A stretch of DNA of 64,000 bases from Acheta domesticus (lineage: Eukaryota > Arthropoda > Insecta > Orthoptera > Gryllidae): assembly GCA_031308135.1 (NCBI GenBank), contig JAHLJT010003656.1:51747665-51811664 (forward strand). Reading direction: 5' to 3'. Shown here in pieces: positions 11,651-22,091 of this stretch (positions are counted from its first letter, which is position 1; the number at the start of each line of letters is the position of its first letter). The position numbers and the translations under genes were made by a program. The notes beneath the pieces are model-generated. The model searched no databases, was not told the DNA's origin, and saw only the letters and a program-made list of their open reading frames with translations.

Positions 11651-13071
11651 TTAATTAAAACAATTCTCGTAAATTCACGAACACTGATTTCCCTGATGAA
11701 ACAACGCTAAGTAAGAATTTTCGCCCATAGTATTACGAAGAGACCGTATAGTGTATTCATCAATAAAGAAGAGAAAATTTAATTGTACGTCGATGAAACA
11801 ATCGGCTCTAGTGATTGAAAAGTCGAACGTGTTGTCATTAGCGCTCGGAGTACCTTCCAAGGATGAAAAAGAAAATGCTTTCTTCTGACGTGCGAGGAGA
11901 AATGCAGCAAATTTTATTACTGTTGCAAGCTTTTTAGTGAGGCAATGTACTTGCTTTGGGGTAAAGTACGACAATGTTTTGCTTTTCCTAACAGATATAG
12001 TAGCGTACGTGAATATGGCTACTGATGGGTTCCTAGTGAGTCATCCCAAAATTCTTTATGTGAGCTACATGGTTCATGAATTGTCACGCGGTGTTTGAAC
12101 AAAAACGCATGCTTTATCAGAACGTAGATAAACGTTTCTCGAATGGAAAGAATGAGTTTCGAAAATATCCAGCTGGGATCGATTTATTCATGACAAATAA
12201 TTCTGATGTTTTAGTTACTCCGCGCCCTGTGGTAATGTGGCTATTATATAGAAATAGCTGAGCTCTTGCGATTTCATTGGACAAGGCTACGAGATGTAGG
12301 AGCAATACAACGGAAAGAACTACATATTCAACAAGGAAAATCGAAAATCCCCATAACAGTATTTCTTGTCGTTCTGTACTTATTCTCGAAGACAAATGAA
12401 GAGAGATTTAAAAATTCTGGAACAATATATTGATTATTCACTGTGATCACATTGTTTAGAAACTGGATCACACTTCGATTGTCTGTTAATTCTGTTCAAA
12501 TCTTCGGTATCCTTCTAATTATAAACAATCACTTCTTAGTAACTGATATTGTATGGAATTTTACGGACAGTCGGTTAAAAGCCATATAAGGAACATAGAT
12601 AGATGGGAAGGGGGGATATTTAAGAATATATTGAGGAAATACTTAATCGCGATAAAAATAAGATATTTAATCTTGATAAAAACCTGGAAACTATTGTAAT
12701 ACTTTCGGCGATGTCGCGGGCAGACGATCGGCTCGCAAGTGCAGAACGCCCGCGGGGGCAGGCGTTGTGCAGGCCTGTTTTAGAGAATGGAAGAAAATCA
12801 AAACGGTAGAAGTGACTTTTTATGTATTCTTAGAAAACGTGTCTATGTAGTGTGTGAATGTAAAGTCGTGCATTAAATGAAAATTTGAAATGTGGTTTTA
12901 AAGAAACCTGTCTTTACATTGATATTGATTAAAAAACAGATTTTTCTCAGAATATATAAAATGTCACTTACACCATTCCGGGTTTCACCCATTCGAATCA
13001 AACGAAGTATTACCCTCTTGGGGCATCTTTGAGGAATGCTGAATCAAACGGGAAAAACAAAGCCGTTAGCC
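11651..13071. other. Intergenic DNA, no feature seen
   Basis: AT-rich with a brief GC patch at 12715-12770. Open frames here of up to 99 codons show no recognisable family pattern and no supporting context. Confidence 0.5.
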
Positions 13072-13115
13072 CAGGGGTTTTCAAACATTTTTCGTCCACG
13101 GCTCCCTTCATCTAA
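13072..13115 (+). repeat. Solitary hAT-like terminal sequence
   Basis: CAGGGGTTTTCAAACATTTT followed by CGTCCACGGCTCCCTTC has the form of an hAT terminus. The matching inverted end was not found downstream; the element may have been disrupted before or by the Helitron that begins at 13471. Confidence 0.4.
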
Positions 13116-13470
13116 AAAAAACTTCCCGCGGCTCCTCTGGTATCAATAAATTTCAAATATAAGGTTTAATATACGCCTACTGAAGATTCAACACAAATGA
13201 GTAAGTGATATAATAGGCTATTTTATTTCTCCATTATAAAATAAGACATAACACTTTTTCCTTCGCAACCGCACTTTCGCGTGAGCACGGGAACTCTTGA
13301 TCTGCGTGGGCAGAAAGATGAAATATCCCCAGCCGCGATGCGCGCTAGGGATGTACGTCGATGCTAAACGAGCCACAGAAGCTTTTGGTACATAACTTGC
13401 TACGTCCAATTAACCCACAATTAATTAGAAAAATAAATAACATATTATATATTGCAAATAATATATAGTA
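13116..13470. other. Short spacer before Helitron
   Basis: AT-rich DNA possibly belonging to the broken hAT-like element whose end lies at 13072. Nothing else seen. Confidence 0.4.
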
Positions 13471-13734
13471 CTAGCTGACCCGGCAAACGTTGTTTTGCCA
13501 TATAAATTATTCCTACGATTATTTTAGTAGAAAAAAATTGACTAACTTATTGTCCATGTTTGAGGATGTGGAATATGTGTGTTGAAGAGGCGTGGAGCGC
13601 TGTGAACGATGATGGAATATAAAAATAACACAATACCAAACATTTATATTTTTAATTTATTGTAATTTATTTTTTGAATTGATAGACATTGCTAATTATA
13701 ATAATTTTACTAAAAAAACATATCAATCCCTCAA

Positions 13735-14070
13735 CGCAATAGAGTGTACAATATTTTTTTTATCCCATCTTTAGCTAACACAAATAAACTGGATGGTGTG
13801 CCCACTCGAGAGCATGCCACGTATGCCATGACCGTGTGAAAAACATGATGTGCTCAAAAATAAGCCACGAACAGACATCGTTTGGCCTTGAGACTTATTG
13901 TTAGTCATCGCAAATGCCAATCTTAACGGAAATTCATGACGTTAAAATTAAATTGGCATATCTGTGGGTATAATTGGGATCCGTGGCAGTAATATATTCT
14001 CATCTCGAAATTTGCCATTTAAAATGATGTTAACGATAACGTTTTTCATTACAGCCCTTCAAATTAATCA
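13735..14070 (-). pseudogene. Helitron PIF1-like helicase, C-terminal fragment
   Basis: About 110 codons of the helicase C-terminus. Motifs visible in order are LLPRIPIIPTD, LRLAFAMTNNKSQGQ (motif V/VI region, normally LAFAMTINKSQGQ) and CFSHGH (normally CFSHGQLYVACSRV). In-frame stops lie after the IIPTDMPI segment and the final arginine-finger segment is garbled. In an intact element this protein would unwind DNA during rolling-circle transposition. Here it is non-functional. Confidence 0.75.
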
Positions 14071-14231
14071 TAAATTATTTAAAAATTACACCGAAACAGA
14101 AAAATGATAATTGTAAAATTAGGATTAACGCCCACACAATAAAAATAATGGCCGAAAACTGTAGTGAGTGAGAAACGGCTTATTGTGTGAGTGATCTCAT
14201 CCCTATTCCGTGCTGCTTATAGGGTCAGAAG

Positions 14232-15041
14232 CAATGTTGCCAGATGTGAAACTTCCCATTGCGAAGTTTTAAGTTCGAAAATGCGGATTTCTTCTAATGA
14301 ATGCGGATTTAGTACGTAAAATATAATTTAACAATAGGGGAAAACATCAATAATTCATATATTGACATAGAATTCCGTTTTATTAATTAAATAAATGCGA
14401 TATTGTTTCACTATATTTGTTCTGTTTGTTCTCACTATATATAATGTTCTCGATTCACTCAAGATATTAAAAATATAAAATATCAGTATTTTTGTTATAA
14501 ATGTACTTTCAATTTATTTTTAATCTCGGTTTAATATGAAGCCGAGTAACGTAATTTCAACATTTTTAATTTCAATATCCCGCGAAGTGCATCGTTTCTC
14601 CGGCTTGAATAAACGCAGTAAGAATCCGAACGATCCGTATTCTTATTAGGCGTATTCGAAAACGACTAACCAACATGTTGTCACCTATATGTCCTCTGAA
14701 ACTCTAACAGTAAGACAATAAAGAACGGAGTTCACGACAACACCTTGGTGCTTGGTCACCAATTTTCGAATACGCCAATTGGATAAACCCTAATGATTGG
14801 TGTTTTATTGCTTTCTACTTTAATCGAATAGAGAGAGACAGCATTTTAAACATTCAAACTTTGTCAACCTTAGTTAGTGGGACATTTAACGATCATTATA
14901 ATAACTGAGGATATGGAAAAAATAGATTTTAATCCACCATCATGGAAATTCAGGTTTTTTAGGCATCCTGATCGCTTAATGCGGATTAGGTGTTATTAAT
15001 GCAGTATGAAATGCGGAAATGCGGTACATCTGGCAACTCTG
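14232..15041. mobile_element. Non-autonomous TIR transposon, 8-bp duplication
   Basis: The ends are inverted: CAATGTTGCCAGATGT on the left and, reversed, CAGAGTTGCCAGATGT on the right (14 of 16 identical). GTCAGAAG flanks the element exactly on both sides (14224-14231 and 15042-15049). An 8-bp duplication with a CA-start terminus fits hAT or P-type elements. The 810-bp interior is AT-rich and has no transposase frame, so it would depend on an autonomous relative. It interrupts sequence that otherwise appears continuous. Confidence 0.85.
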
Positions 15042-15120
15042 GTCAGAAGTGACGCCGGTAGACGCCTTGCGGGGTACTGATCAAGTGATAATTACATCAT
15101 GTAAATGAATCAGGGTTTTC

Positions 15121-15618
15121 TTTGCCTATTGTCGCACTAAATGGCAGTAAAAACGAAAATCTATATATTAAAAGACGGCAGGAGAAAATAATTAACTTAA
15201 ATAGAGGATATAATTATAAGGAGATAATAATTAAATTAAAATAATTAATTAATAAAGGTAATAAATAAATATTCTCTAATGAACAACCATTTAAAAAATT
15301 GTTATAAAATACATGTACACATTTTTAACTGTTCAGCAATGAATTTGTTCCTCATTTTGTACATTTGAGAATTTAATATCCACTTCCGAAGGCTAACTAA
15401 ACATTAATTAATTAAGGCTAAATAAACATTTCGCAGCAACAAACATCACAAATTATTAAAACAAAATTCCTAGTCCCAATGTCTTATCTACCTGTAGTCA
15501 AATAGTGATTGCTGTGATTTTTTCCTGCTAATTATAGAATTAATGAATTATTATTCTCTAATATGCTTAAGACTCCTCAAACCTAAGGCAACAATGTATT
15601 ACGGAGACAAACATTTTT
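15121..15618. other. AT-rich spacer between Helitrons
   Basis: Very AT-rich with TTAATTAA-type words. TCTATATATTAAAAG at 15166 resembles a Helitron 5' end on the plus strand, but no paired 3' end was found. Confidence 0.35.
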
Positions 15619-15705
15619 CTAGCTGAGCCCGGCAGATGTTCTTCTGCCCCTATAATCACCTCTTTCCATAACTCGTCACACTCAGTTTTAAACTGTTTTT
15701 GACAT

Positions 15706-15733
15706 AAATAAATAAATAAATAAATAAATAAAT
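15706..15733. repeat. (AAAT)n microsatellite
   Basis: Seven perfect AAAT units inside the non-autonomous Helitron. Confidence 0.95.
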
Positions 15734-15739
15734 CTCTTT

Positions 15740-16029
15740 CTCCGTCTCTCTTTCTCCGTCTCTCTCTCTTTCACCGTCTCTCTCTCTTTCACCGTCTCTC
15801 TCTCTTTCACCGTCTCTCTCTCTTTCACCGTCTCTCTCTCTTTCACCGTCTCTCTCTCTCTTTCACCGTCTCTCTCTCTCTTTCACCGTCTCTCTCTCTC
15901 TTTCACCGTCTCTCTCTCTCTCTTTCACCGTCTCTCTCTCTCTCTTTCACCGTCTCTCTCTCTCTCTTTCACCGTCTCTCTCTCTCTCTTTCACCGTCTC
16001 TCTCTCTCTCTCTCTTTCACCGTCTCTCT
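15740..16029. repeat. TC-rich minisatellite in Helitron
   Basis: Repeats of TTTCACCG followed by (TC)n, about 18-26 bp per unit. Units lengthen by TC dinucleotides from left to right, suggesting slippage inside a higher-order repeat. The first units read TTTCTCCG instead of TTTCACCG. Confidence 0.95.
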
Positions 16030-16329
16030 CCGTGTTATTCACATTTAATAGCAGATTCTGCACATCGCTGAGCAGGTGCGTAATATGGAGAAACACCGTG
16101 GAACGGTGAAATACCGCCGTATGAAATACCTACCGTGTGTAGCGGGTTGCCTAAAACGTTTAGTCCGAAAGATTAAAAAAAGTTGGGGTGGACCACCCTT
16201 ATCACTAAGGGATATAAAAAATAGATAACAACCTATTCTCAGACCTACTGAATATACATATTAAATTTCATCAAAATCTGTCAAGCCGTTTCGGAGGAGT
16301 ATGGTAACTAAAACTGTGACACGAGAATT

Positions 16330-16336
<7 letters not shown>

Positions 16337-16424
<88 letters not shown>
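16337..16424. repeat. (TA)n(GA)n compound microsatellite
   Basis: About 24 TA units followed at 16385 by about 20 GA units. It marks the inferred 5' end of the Helitron on the minus strand, whose normal terminus is TC followed by TATATA. Confidence 0.95.
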
Positions 16425-16425
<1 letters not shown>

Positions 16426-16619
16426 GGTTTATTCGCGACTTCGACATTCGCGAGTGGGTCTTTCGGTCGTACATTTTCTTTGAATGCGAGCACATTTCAT
16501 TTCCTTTATCATCATCTTCTGGAAAACGATCTCGGAAGAACTCAGAGCTCATAGTATAATTTTCTCCAAAAATTACGCAGATGAAATGTCATTTCACATT
16601 TATAGAATAACACAATTGT

Positions 16620-16985
16620 AAAATAATTCAGTTGAGTTTCGTCAAATTGGAGGTAAGGGTTTTGCCCAAATGAACAGAAAAGCCATTCAGGACCAGTGCA
16701 ACTCTCATTAAAATGAGCTCATTGTAAAGAAGCTTCGGGAAATCATCAGTGAAGAAAACCTCCTCGACGGTAATGATGAAGTAACGGATACGAAACTGCG
16801 TCCTGGAGTAACTTCAATGTCAAAATTGTTGATGGCGTTCTAAAATCAACAAGCCCTAGTGAAACTGGCTTTCGAATGTGATCCAAACACGGAAATCACT
16901 TCGAAATTAAAGAGAGAATAAAAGCAGGAAATCTTTCAAATTTGGATATAAGAACAGCGAGAAAGGTGATGAAACAAAAGAATTA
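16620..16985 (+). pseudogene. Unidentified decayed coding-like stretch
   Basis: One plus-strand frame gives GFAQMNRKAIQDQCNSH, stop, NELIVKKLREIISEENLLDG, then NDEVTDTKLRPGVTSMSKLL and LVKLAFECDPNTEITSKLKR with only three stops in about 110 codons and a normal amino-acid mix. That is unusual for AT-rich non-coding DNA and may be the remains of a transposon or host exon. I do not recognise the family. Confidence 0.3.
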
Positions 16986-17369
16986 GCAAATCCTATATAC
17001 AATTATTTTCATCTTCGATATAATTTTCAAACAATATTTTATTTCTTTATTTTGGAGTGTTAATTGTGAATTCTGCTTGTAATAGAGATTAATCAGTTGT
17101 ACTGTAATTGATTTTCAGATTTTGTCTTTCTTTTTTAAAGTTTTTCGATATCCAAGAACCTAACCCACATTTCTTAATTAAAAGATAGACTTAACATTCG
17201 CGAGGTTTTTTGGAAACCTAACTCTCGCAAATGTTGAGTGATTAAACTAAATGAAATCTAAAGATAATAAATAATAAATAAATAATAAATCACCGCGACA
17301 CCCTTATCATGTGGCCGCGGCGCATGGTTTGAAAGCCCCCGCGTCAGCCCGAAGGTGCGCGCGGAGCCG

Positions 17370-17427
17370 TGTTCGCGGCTCCTTTTGAAGCGTCGGTGGA
17401 GGCGGCGGTGGTGACGGCGGTGGCGGC

Positions 17428-17465
<38 letters not shown>

Positions 17466-17710
17466 AGGAGGCGGTGGCGGTGGCGGTGGCGGCGGTGGCG
17501 GCGGTGGTGGCGGTAGTGGCGGGGGCGGAGGTGGGGGTGGAGGTGGCGGCGGCGGCGTGTAGTGGCGGGGGCAGCGGTGGAGGTGGGGGTTGAGGTGGCG
17601 GTGGCGGCGGAGGTGGCGGCGGCGGCGTTAGTGGCGGCGGGGGCGGGGGGTGGCGGCGGCGGGGGCGGGGGCGGGGGCGGGGGGGTGGCGGCGGCGTGAC
17701 GCACGCGGGG
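17370..17710. repeat. (GGC/GGT)n trinucleotide tract
   Basis: GGCGGT, GGCGGC and GGGGGC units over 340 bp. Long Ala/Val and Pro/Thr/Arg/His frames are repeat translations. The plus strand carries closely spaced G runs and could form G-quadruplexes. Confidence 0.9.
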
Positions 17711-18769
17711 GGGGAAGGGAAACTGCCGAATTTCCGCGCCATAAATCCCGCGCGCTCGTCTTCGCGTTGCGCCTTTTAAGGCGAAGGCGCTCCTTCGCCG
17801 CCGTCCACTGCAAGAAGAGGCATTAGGGAGGGTTGGCAGCGTGAAACCACACGCAAACGCTAATAGGTTCTCGTAAGAGGCAGCGTTTCGATCATTAAAC
17901 GCTTCGTCCGGCGGTTTTCCTTTTAAAGCATCGCGTCACAGATTGATTCGAATTGTTACGGCAGAGTGTGGTGCTGTTGCTAAATCCTCATATTCTCACC
18001 ATGATACCAGAAGTTGCATGCGTCACTACTGTTTCTGCGAATCCGCCTGACAGTAAAGAGCAATGAAAAATCTGTTGCAATTGAAAACAGTAAGGATCTG
18101 TTTTCATTCCAACTCAAATCTCTGTCCGCCGTCGCTTGCTCTGTTGTGACTTGCTGTGTGATTTGTTACTTTACTTGCTGGATCTGTCTTTACTGTTTAC
18201 GTTCCATCTTGACTTGCGAGCTATATTGTTGTCTCCCTCATTGAAATTATATTTTGATTCCTAGTTTTTTTTTATTCACATGGTTCGTGATTTCGGGGCC
18301 ATTCTCTATCAAACTTATTCAAATCCATTGATGGTTAATTAACTTGCTACTCACTGTCTCAGTGTAGAAACACTGGCTATATTGCTTACAGCTGTACTCT
18401 TCCTGTGTTTCGCTAATCTGTGTTTTTTTCTGTTCGTGCATCAAATCGGCGTCGCACTTGCTGGTTTACAGATCACTTAGCTTTAGATTGACTGTTGGCT
18501 AGTGATTTCACTTGTTGGTTCATATCAGTAAATGACTAAAAAACAACTGTAAGTCAGTTTTGGATGGAGTGTATTCTTTAATGAGACGAGAAACATTTAG
18601 CACAAAATTGGTGATTACTTTACAATTCTATCATAGTTATTAATCCTAACATAACGAAAATTCCTTTCCTTGAATCAGAGGGAGAAGGTGAGAAAAAGAA
18701 TCGAGTGTTTGTCGAGGGTTTTGGAGTGTTTTTAGACTGTAGAGAGGTTATTTCCACCTCGAACGCTAA
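17711..18769. other. Intergenic DNA, no feature seen
   Basis: Mixed composition falling to AT-rich after 18000. A 76-codon frame rich in Cys and Leu at 18014-18244 has no family resemblance. Confidence 0.5.
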
Positions 18770-18776
18770 GCATTAT

Positions 18777-18845
18777 CGATCTTCTGCGCATGCGCAGTTC
18801 AAGTTTCGCATCACTTTAGTGCATCTGCGCATGTGCCGAAGATCG
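18777..18845. promoter_or_regulatory. NRF-1/EWG-type palindrome within an inverted repeat
   Basis: TGCGCATGCGCA at 18785-18796 is the perfect palindromic recognition sequence of NRF-1 (erect wing in insects), a promoter-associated factor. It sits in a larger inverted repeat: CGATCTTCTGCGCATGCGCA on the left and the inverse of TGCGCATGTGCCGAAGATCG on the right. A GC-rich island starts 50 bp downstream. A promoter role is inference. Confidence 0.4.
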
Positions 18846-18887
18846 CTACTGTAGAGGTGGCAAAAGCACTCTATTAAAGCCACCTCG

Positions 18888-19095
18888 CCTCGATGTGGCC
18901 CGCGCCGAGGCCTCCAGTGCGTGCGTTGCTCGGGCGCCGTCCATCAGCGCGTGTCGCCGGCCGCTGGTGGCATCGCGCGACGGCGGCGCGGGATTAGCAG
19001 CGCCTTGTAAGGCGGCGCGACGCGCATATTTTGACGAGGGCGGGTGTCGCCGCGGCCACCCGCCGACCCGCCTGCAAATTGCGGCGGGCCCATAA
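18888..19095. other. GC-rich island
   Basis: About 200 bp rich in CpG with words GGCGCGACGCGC and CCGGCCGC, within AT-rich surroundings. Open on both strands for over 60 codons, but the translations are low-complexity. It may be a CpG-island promoter or a dispersed GC repeat. Confidence 0.5.
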
Positions 19096-19129
19096 GAAAC
19101 CTTCGGTGACACTCCGCCCCACCCCTCCC

Positions 19130-19650
19130 GGGAGAGATGGCTCAGTGCATCAACCTGATGTCACTGCAGTCCCTCTGACCGGGAGGTCCTAGGCAGGACT
19201 TTCGACACTCGCTTCTCAGCTACGACGAAGTCAGTCGCTGTCTGGAGGAGAATTCTAGCGACCGGCTGCTCTGATCGGTACTTTTCCGTGGTTTCTCCGA
19301 TCAACACCAGGCGAATGCCGGAGCAGTACCCTAACAAACGGGCCACGGACCGTGAGCGATTTTTCCTTCCTCTTCCTTGTCCTATCCTCACCCCTTACAC
19401 GCCGGGAGAGCGGTCGAGAGCTGAGAGCTTGTCCCGGCTGGGGCGGTGCCCCGCTTGTGGGAGATACTGGGTTGAAGGGTAAACCCCGCTAGTCGACGGT
19501 AGGTCGGCGCCAGATCTCGCCATCCAGTGTGGACAAGCTCCTCCAGAGAAAATAATCGCTACCTCCAAAGAAAAACACGCACTACGCTTATGGGACTAAT
19601 GACCTAAGTAGTTCACGCGCCCGGAAACACGAATCAATCAATCAAAAAAC
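19130..19650 (+). mobile_element. SINE-B, near-complete copy
   Basis: This copy shows the whole order of the family. A tRNA-like head contains GAGATGGCTCAGTGC (A box) but has lost the B box. Then come CGCTGTCTGGAGGAGAATTC, GGCTGCTCTGATCGGTA, CCGTGGTTTCTCCGATCAAC, CAGGCGAATGCCGGAGCAG, GGGCCACGGACCGTGAGCGA, a TC-rich TTCCTTCCTCTTCCTTG block, CCCGGCTGGGGCGGTGCCCC, GGGAGATACTGG, ATCTCGCCATCCA and a (CAAT)n-like tail (GAATCAATCAATCAAAA). The flanks CCGCCCCACCCCTCCC (19114-19129) and CCGCCCCCACCTCCCC (19651-19666) could be an imperfect target duplication. It is long for a SINE (521 bp) and codes for nothing. Confidence 0.8.
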
Positions 19651-19734
19651 CCGCCCCCACCTCCCCTCCCCGCTCCACTTGCGCCTTCGACTCTGCGAGC
19701 ACGCAACCCGTGATTGGCCTCACGCCACGGATAG

Positions 19735-20260
19735 TTGTTTTTTTTTAATTAAAATTTTTGTATTTAAGGTGGCTTTACAATATCTCAGTCATCACCGACC
19801 CCTGTCGTTACCACAATTGTATATATAAACATAATGGTTACAATTATAATAGGAATACATGTTAAACTTAATTACATTTTCACGTGTTACGATTAATCTA
19901 ACATTATCCCTAGCTTTCTAAGGTTGTACAGGTTTGTTGTTACTAAGAATTTTACTACTTTCGCACACCCGTCAGTGGAACTGAGTAATGATTTTAGGGT
20001 TCCTTACATTTTCAGAAGTTTTCTTATACAATCAAAGCAGGGCATTCAAAAATTAGGTGGGAGGCGGAGACTGCTGCACCACACTTTGGTCAGTGTTCTG
20101 GATCAGATCTCTTGAATAAATATGGATAGGTCTGTTTTTTCCTGGCATTGAGTACTCAGATTTCCAGTTGAACTTCACGCAAAGTTTTCTTGGCGTTTTG
20201 AAGCGAGACAATAGGGTTCTGTCTGCAGCACTACAGATATGCGCTGATGCTACCAACTAT
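19735..20260 (-). mobile_element. LINE 3' end, RNase H-type, 5'-truncated
   Basis: On the minus strand this starts in the C-terminal coding region and ends in a poly-A-like tract (AATTTTAATTAAAAAAAAAC). Translation in broken frames gives a GCAKVVKFLVTTNLYNL segment typical of the last residues of insect LINE ORF2 proteins after the C-terminal zinc knuckle; that knuckle is damaged. The 3' untranslated end contains GGTCGGTGATGACTG and, closer to the tail, AAGCCACCTTAAATAC. Both match the tail at 11586 and, less closely, SINE-A. Family placement in the RNase H-bearing I/R1/LOA group is inferred from this tail. Confidence 0.5.
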
Positions 20261-20838
20261 TAAAATACAAATACAATGACAGTGTATCATTCGCTGTTGC
20301 TGCTTATAATACGCAAGTACAATAAATGATAAAGGAACTAACAAAATAAAATCAACCGTAATCGAAAGTTATTATGGAGAGAAATTGCGCTTATCAAAGT
20401 GCTAACTTCCGTAACTTATCGCCAGCGTTCAAGTGATATTTGAGATACATTAAAATCAGAAAATATGAAACAAAAACAAAAAAAGATGGGTGTAAACAAC
20501 GTTATATAAATGAGCAAGTGAAATACACAGGGCAATATGGAACAAAGTAAACCCAAGAACTATTCGACTTACGGTAGGCGCCCTGACATGACGTTCCCAG
20601 TGAGACTAAGGTGTTTGATTAGGTCGTGGCGAGTCGTGCTAGTCGAAGACTAGGAAGCTCAGACCTAGAAAACTTGCACGAATAATAGATAGGAACCTAT
20701 TGCATCATAATCTCCTGTCTTTTAGTTACGACTGTTAATTGTTGAAATGTTTTAAACAATTCTCTTATTTTTCAATTTTCTTCTTAAAAAAACTGTTAGA
20801 ATTCTAATTATTGTCGTGCATTTATGTTAGCTTATATT
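20261..20838. other. AT-rich spacer, no feature seen
   Basis: No coding pattern or repeat recognised between the two LINE 3' ends. Confidence 0.5.
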
Positions 20839-20852
20839 CTATTATTATTATT

Positions 20853-22090
20853 CCTCTAAATCACGAATTAAGATTTTATGTGTCGGCTGAATATAAAATC
20901 TACTCCAGGTTGCAACCAGCTGCCTAAGGAGCAGATCTAGGGACTGTCGGTCCCTCTACAATACTCTTCGCAAAATGTGGGCTGTTCCAAATAAAGCTAG
21001 TTCTTGCACTTCCCAGTCTTTTGGATTACCTGGGAGTTTAGACAAGTTCTTACACAAATTTTGCGGAACAAATCCCAGAGCTCCGATAACTATCGGGACG
21101 ACCTGTGCTTTTACGTCCCACATTTTGATCGCAAGGTACAGCAACATTCACAAGTAAACACGATTTGTTCTCCAAATCCCAGATGACTATATCCGGTTTG
21201 TTTGCTGCTATCGTGCGATCAGTTTGAATTTGTTGGTCGTACAATATCGTACACAATCCAACAGACGTCACCGGTTTCGGTGAGTGTTCGTACCACTTGG
21301 GGCATGTGTTCGGAACTTCGAGGGCGGTACAGATCTGCCGGTGGAGGTAGCTACACACACTGTCGTGTCTTTTCAAGTATTCGGTCTTTGCTAGGATTGG
21401 ACAAGCTGAGACAATATGGTCGATGGTTTCTACGTGTTCCTGACAAATGCGGCATTTATCATCTTGGGAAATTTGGAGAACCGCTTTATCATAATGTGTT
21501 CTCAAGGCCAGATCTTGGGCAGCTATTACAAGTGCTTCCGATGCTGGCTTCATTCTTCCCCTTTTAAGCCACATAAATGATTGATCTTTATTGATCTGCA
21601 CCTTGTCCATTCGTTTCAAATATTGTCGGTGGAGTGGTTTGTCTCTCCACGATTTATCATTTTTTGTGTCTCACACTTCATGTTTAGCAGCATCAGAAGT
21701 TCAGTGTCTGTGTTATTCGACGTGTCTTGCCTAGTTTTCTTCGCAATGCTTCTTGCTACACTAACAATGCCTCTGTTTCCCATTCTTCGGTCAGATTTCA
21801 TGACCTGCCTCATTAGTGGGTCATCTTGATGGCTGTCTACATACTTTCCCATCCCGGTTATTGCATTGTGCCAGGAGGCTTCAATTTGTCTGAGGCCTCT
21901 TCCTCCTTCCTTACGTGACACATAAAGTCTATGTACATCAGCTCGGGGGTGGGCAACATGATGCATTGTAAGCAATTTTCTGGTTTTTCGATCCATGATG
22001 CGAATTTCCTGTTCAGTCCAGTCTACTAGTCCGAAACTGTATTCGGCTACAGGCTCCGCCAAACTACCTATTGCTGATATTTTATTCCTT
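20853..22090 (-). mobile_element. R4/Dong-like LINE with restriction-like endonuclease, 3' part
   Basis: Reading on the minus strand, 22062-21616 encodes a post-RT domain with IMDRKTRKLLTMHHVAHPRA then RLYVSRKEGGRGL, a pattern of site-specific LINEs that carry a C-terminal restriction-like endonuclease. 21619-21050 continues with a C-x2-C-x8-H-x4-C knuckle (CRIC...DHIVSAC) and the endonuclease KPDIVIWD...LLVNVAVP (the PD motif). 21147-20956 supplies the conserved end MWDVKAQVVPIVIGALGFVP and LFGTAHILRRVL. The frames are joined by two lesions: one base missing from an A run near 21672, and an internal deletion near 21130 that fuses the endonuclease to the tail segment. The RT itself is absent (5' truncation). 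The element ends at an (ATT)n microsatellite on both sides, as described for Dong. Confidence 0.85.
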
Positions 22091-22091
22091 C

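Larger units (their letters stand above)
13471..15120 (-). mobile_element. Helitron with decayed helicase, split by a TIR element
   Basis: The element reads on the minus strand. Its 3' end is diagnostic: a GGCAAA-loop-TTTGCC hairpin, then GGGTCAG, then CTAG ending at 13471, with a T as the next base, as Helitrons require (insertion between A and T). Upstream on the same strand, 14070-13740 translates to GKFRDENILLPRIPIIPTDM, then FPLRLAFAMT and NKSQGQT, then CFSHGH. These are the last PIF1-type helicase motifs of the Rep/Hel protein. Two stops and substitutions (for example the usual T-I-N-K-S-Q-G reads T-N-N-K-S-Q-G) show it is dead. The 5' terminus and Rep domain were not identified; continuity to about 15120 across the 810-bp insertion is inferred. 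Confidence 0.75.
15619..16385 (-). mobile_element. Non-autonomous Helitron with internal minisatellite
   Basis: On the minus strand the 3' end has the hairpin GGCAGA-AGAACA-TCTGCC, then GGGCTCAG, then CTAG at 15619-15622, the same plan as the end at 13471. The opposite end, read on the minus strand, runs from a TC-rich/TATATA start into AAAATTCTCGTGTCACAG, CTCCTCCGAAACGGCTTGAC and GATTTTGATGAAATTT, a block I associate with the 5' region of arthropod Helitrons. No Rep or helicase frame is present. The interior contains an (AAAT)n run and a TC-rich minisatellite (15740-16029). The base flanking CTAG is not the expected one, so the insertion is old or the end is eroded. Confidence 0.7.

Noticed and set aside
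15740..16029. CRISPR array
   Set aside because: Units are TTTCACCG plus variable (TC)n without unique spacers; it is a slippage minisatellite in a Helitron.
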